A stretch of 42,432 nucleotides of DNA. It comes from Enterovirga rhinocerotis (lineage in GTDB: Bacteria; Pseudomonadota; Alphaproteobacteria; Rhizobiales; Beijerinckiaceae). The notes under the pieces are model-generated. The model saw only the letters and a list, made by a program, of their open reading frames with translations, ran no database searches and had not been told where the DNA came from. Both the position numbers and the translations under genes were made by a program. This document shows positions 41,356-42,432 of the stretch, piece by piece; within the stretch, counting starts at the first letter, position 1, and each line of letters starts with the position of its first letter. The stretch is from assembly GCF_004363955.1 (NCBI RefSeq), contig NZ_SNZR01000020.1:1-42432 (forward strand), in the 5' to 3' direction.

Positions 41356-41640
41356 TCATTCAATCGAATTCAAGATACGCACGAGTGCAACGGGCAACGT
41401 CGAGCCCTCGCGCAACATCTGCCGCCAGACCTTGCGCGCGCCATAGACCTCGAAGCTCTCCCCGAACACCCGCTCGATCTGAGGCTCCAGCCACAGATAC
41501 CGCCTCGCCCGAGCTGACAGCTTCCCCGGATCGATCCGTTTGGCGACGTGCTCATGATAGGTTGACGCGGCGATCGGCGGCACCTTGCAGATCGGCTCGA
41601 CCCCATACGCCCCGCGATGTCGTCAATGAAGGCGATCTTG
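41356..41640 (-). pseudogene. IS3-family orfB fragment, frameshifted
   Basis: On the minus strand the region from about 41640 reads KIAFIDD. After a frame change come PPIAASTYHEHVAKRIDPGK and ARRYLWLEPQIERVF, then EVYGARKVWRQMLREG. This is the N-terminal part of an IS3-family orfB transposase (KFIDD..G.YGVEPIC..LPIAPSTYY). The catalytic DDE core is missing, and after about 41390 the sequence no longer matches the family. It is a dead remnant next to the LysR gene end. Confidence 0.75.
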
Positions 41641-42053
41641 ACCGATGTAGGGGTCGAGCTCTGCCTTGGCAGAATACGCCGATGCCTTACGTAAAAATCT
41701 CGTTCGCCTGCCACAACTCCGGTTCTCGCGTTCGAGAGGCCGCCGTCGCAGCCGACCTCGCTCGGTCAATCGGCATCCTGACGATACCCGGAAGCAGCTT
41801 CGGAGCCGGGCAGGACGGGCACGTCCGGTTGTCCTTCCCAAGCCTCACGCCGGAGCGCGCCGCCAAGCTCGACCGCCGTTTGACGTCCTTCGTCGCGCGG
41901 GACAGGCCGGCAGCCTCCGACGGGTTAGCCGACCCCGCGAGGGAAGCGTCGCGAAAATCGCCAAGCGTCCCAGCGCGACGACGAAGATCCTCGCGGACCC
42001 GGACGGAACGGATCGGAACAGCCGCATTTGGATTGAGGCATTCGGAATCGGTC
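41641..42053. other. Gap without a recognised gene
   Basis: No supported gene is visible in this 413-base stretch between the IS3 fragment and the BrkB gene. Long open frames on both strands are arginine/serine/proline-rich and lack family features. It may include the promoter of the downstream membrane-protein gene. Confidence 0.45.
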
Positions 42054-42432
42054 ATGAGATCACGCATTGGCAACCTAGGTCCCGTCGTCGCTGTGGGCGT
42101 CGCGGCTGTTCTGGCGATCATTATCCGGGGCATCTCCGGTCTAGTGAGCGACAGTCACGAGGGTCGCAAAGGCGCCGCCCAGCCGGCAGAAGCCAAGCAG
42201 TCCGCCGGAAACCCCCAAGCCGCGGCGAAGCAGCCGGGGCGTGGAAGAGATGCTGAAACGCCCGCCGACATCCCTGCGACCGGCTGGAAGGACATCGCAT
42301 GGCGCGTTTACGAAGAGATTGGCCGTGATCGCGTGACCGCCGTCGCCGCGGGCGTTACCTTCTATCTGCTGCTGGCAGCGTTTCCGGCGGTCGCTGCATT
42401 CGTGTCGCTCTACGGCCTGATTGCCGACCCTG
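42054..42432 (+). CDS. YihY/BrkB-family membrane protein (partial, runs off the window)
   Basis: From the ATG at 42054 the frame stays open to the window end, 126 codons. A hydrophobic helix (VVAVGVAAVLAIIIRGI) near residues 10-26 precedes a basic, low-complexity linker. Then comes the family opening WKDIAWRVYEEIGRDRVTAV and AAGVTFYLLLAAFPAVAAFV at about 83-117. That match (AGVAFYLLLALFPALAALVSLYGL in the family) identifies a YihY/virulence-factor BrkB protein. The N-terminal extra helix and linker are often seen in Hyphomicrobiales members. The C-terminal helices lie outside the window. Confidence 0.85.
   Translation, partial: MRSRIGNLGPVVAVGVAAVLAIIIRGISGLVSDSHEGRKGAAQPAEAKQSAGNPQAAAKQPGRGRDAETPADIPATGWKDIAWRVYEEIGRDRVTAVAAGVTFYLLLAAFPAVAAFVSLYGLIADP

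Noticed and set aside
41687-42133. 148-codon minus-strand frame before the BrkB gene
   Set aside because: Composition is Arg/Pro/Ser-rich with no family signal, and it overlaps the start of the BrkB gene, which fits a known family.
1-42432. CRISPR array, tRNA or rRNA genes, attachment sites
   Set aside because: I looked for regularly spaced repeats, tRNA-like T-arm sequences and tRNA-flanked direct repeats and found none by eye. The 225-bp repeat lies in coding DNA and is far longer than a usual att core.

Overview
The window is GC-rich DNA (roughly two-thirds G+C by eye). Its gene content points to an alphaproteobacterium of the order Hyphomicrobiales (Bosea/Methylobacterium-like): TRAP and Bug-type solute-binding proteins, many LysR regulators, a DUF5681/terminase cassette and IS630/IS3/IS1182-type remnants. 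The order is an inference from gene families; no rRNA or other marker is present. I found no tRNA, rRNA or CRISPR array.

Region 1 (about 0.6-16.8 kb) is a mosaic accessory block. A hypothetical protein is followed by a compact cassette: DUF5681 protein, phage-type terminase large subunit, and a ParB-domain DNA methyltransferase. The cassette has no portal, capsid or tail genes. The partner gene, a convergent GIY-YIG nuclease-like gene, lies 10 kb away at 14.4-15.4 kb, next to a small XRE regulator and an ADP-ribosylglycohydrolase. In between, a 225-bp direct repeat (219/225 identical; 4553-4777 and 14402-14626) brackets a 9.6-kb segment. The repeat holds the end of the methyltransferase gene and the end of the GIY-YIG gene. 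Collapsing the two copies rebuilds one intact methyltransferase/GIY-YIG convergent pair, so the 9.6 kb looks like a later insertion or a recombination product.

The bracketed segment carries a broken EamA transporter. Next comes a minus-strand operon for periplasmic thiol redox and cell-wall cross-linking (DsbD, DsbA-like protein, L,D-transpeptidase). It is divergent from an OmpR-type two-component system, with a near-perfect PmrA/QseB-type box between them. Then follow transposase, molybdopterin-oxidoreductase and GntR fragments, and an intact phosphoketolase.

Region 2 (16.8-23.8 kb) is a catabolic operon on the minus strand (Bug solute-binding protein, fumarylacetoacetate-hydrolase-family enzyme, hydantoinase/oxoprolinase A and B subunits). 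A divergent LysR regulator and two palindromes lie in the shared promoter region. Region 3 (24.2-29.3 kb) is an RND efflux module (TetR repressor, lipoprotein adaptor, inner-membrane pump) with a TetR-like operator upstream.

Region 4 (29.5-36.0 kb) has an IS1182-like remnant, a LysR regulator and an FAD monooxygenase with an N-terminal NTF2-like domain. Divergent from these are a carboxymuconolactone-decarboxylase-family protein, an orphan branched-chain-type solute-binding protein and a beta-hydroxyacid dehydrogenase. A broken IS630 transposase follows. Region 5 (36.1-41.3 kb) is a complete TRAP transporter (DctPQM), divergent from a polysaccharide-deacetylase/PuuE-like hydrolase and a LysR regulator. 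An array of TGCATT half-sites sits in the shared promoter. An IS3 orfB fragment and the start of a YihY/BrkB membrane protein end the window.

The strongest candidates for something new are three: the structure-less terminase/ParB-methyltransferase/GIY-YIG/XRE/ADP-ribosylhydrolase locus, the repeat-bracketed insertion within it, and the two-component-controlled DsbD/DsbA/L,D-transpeptidase unit.
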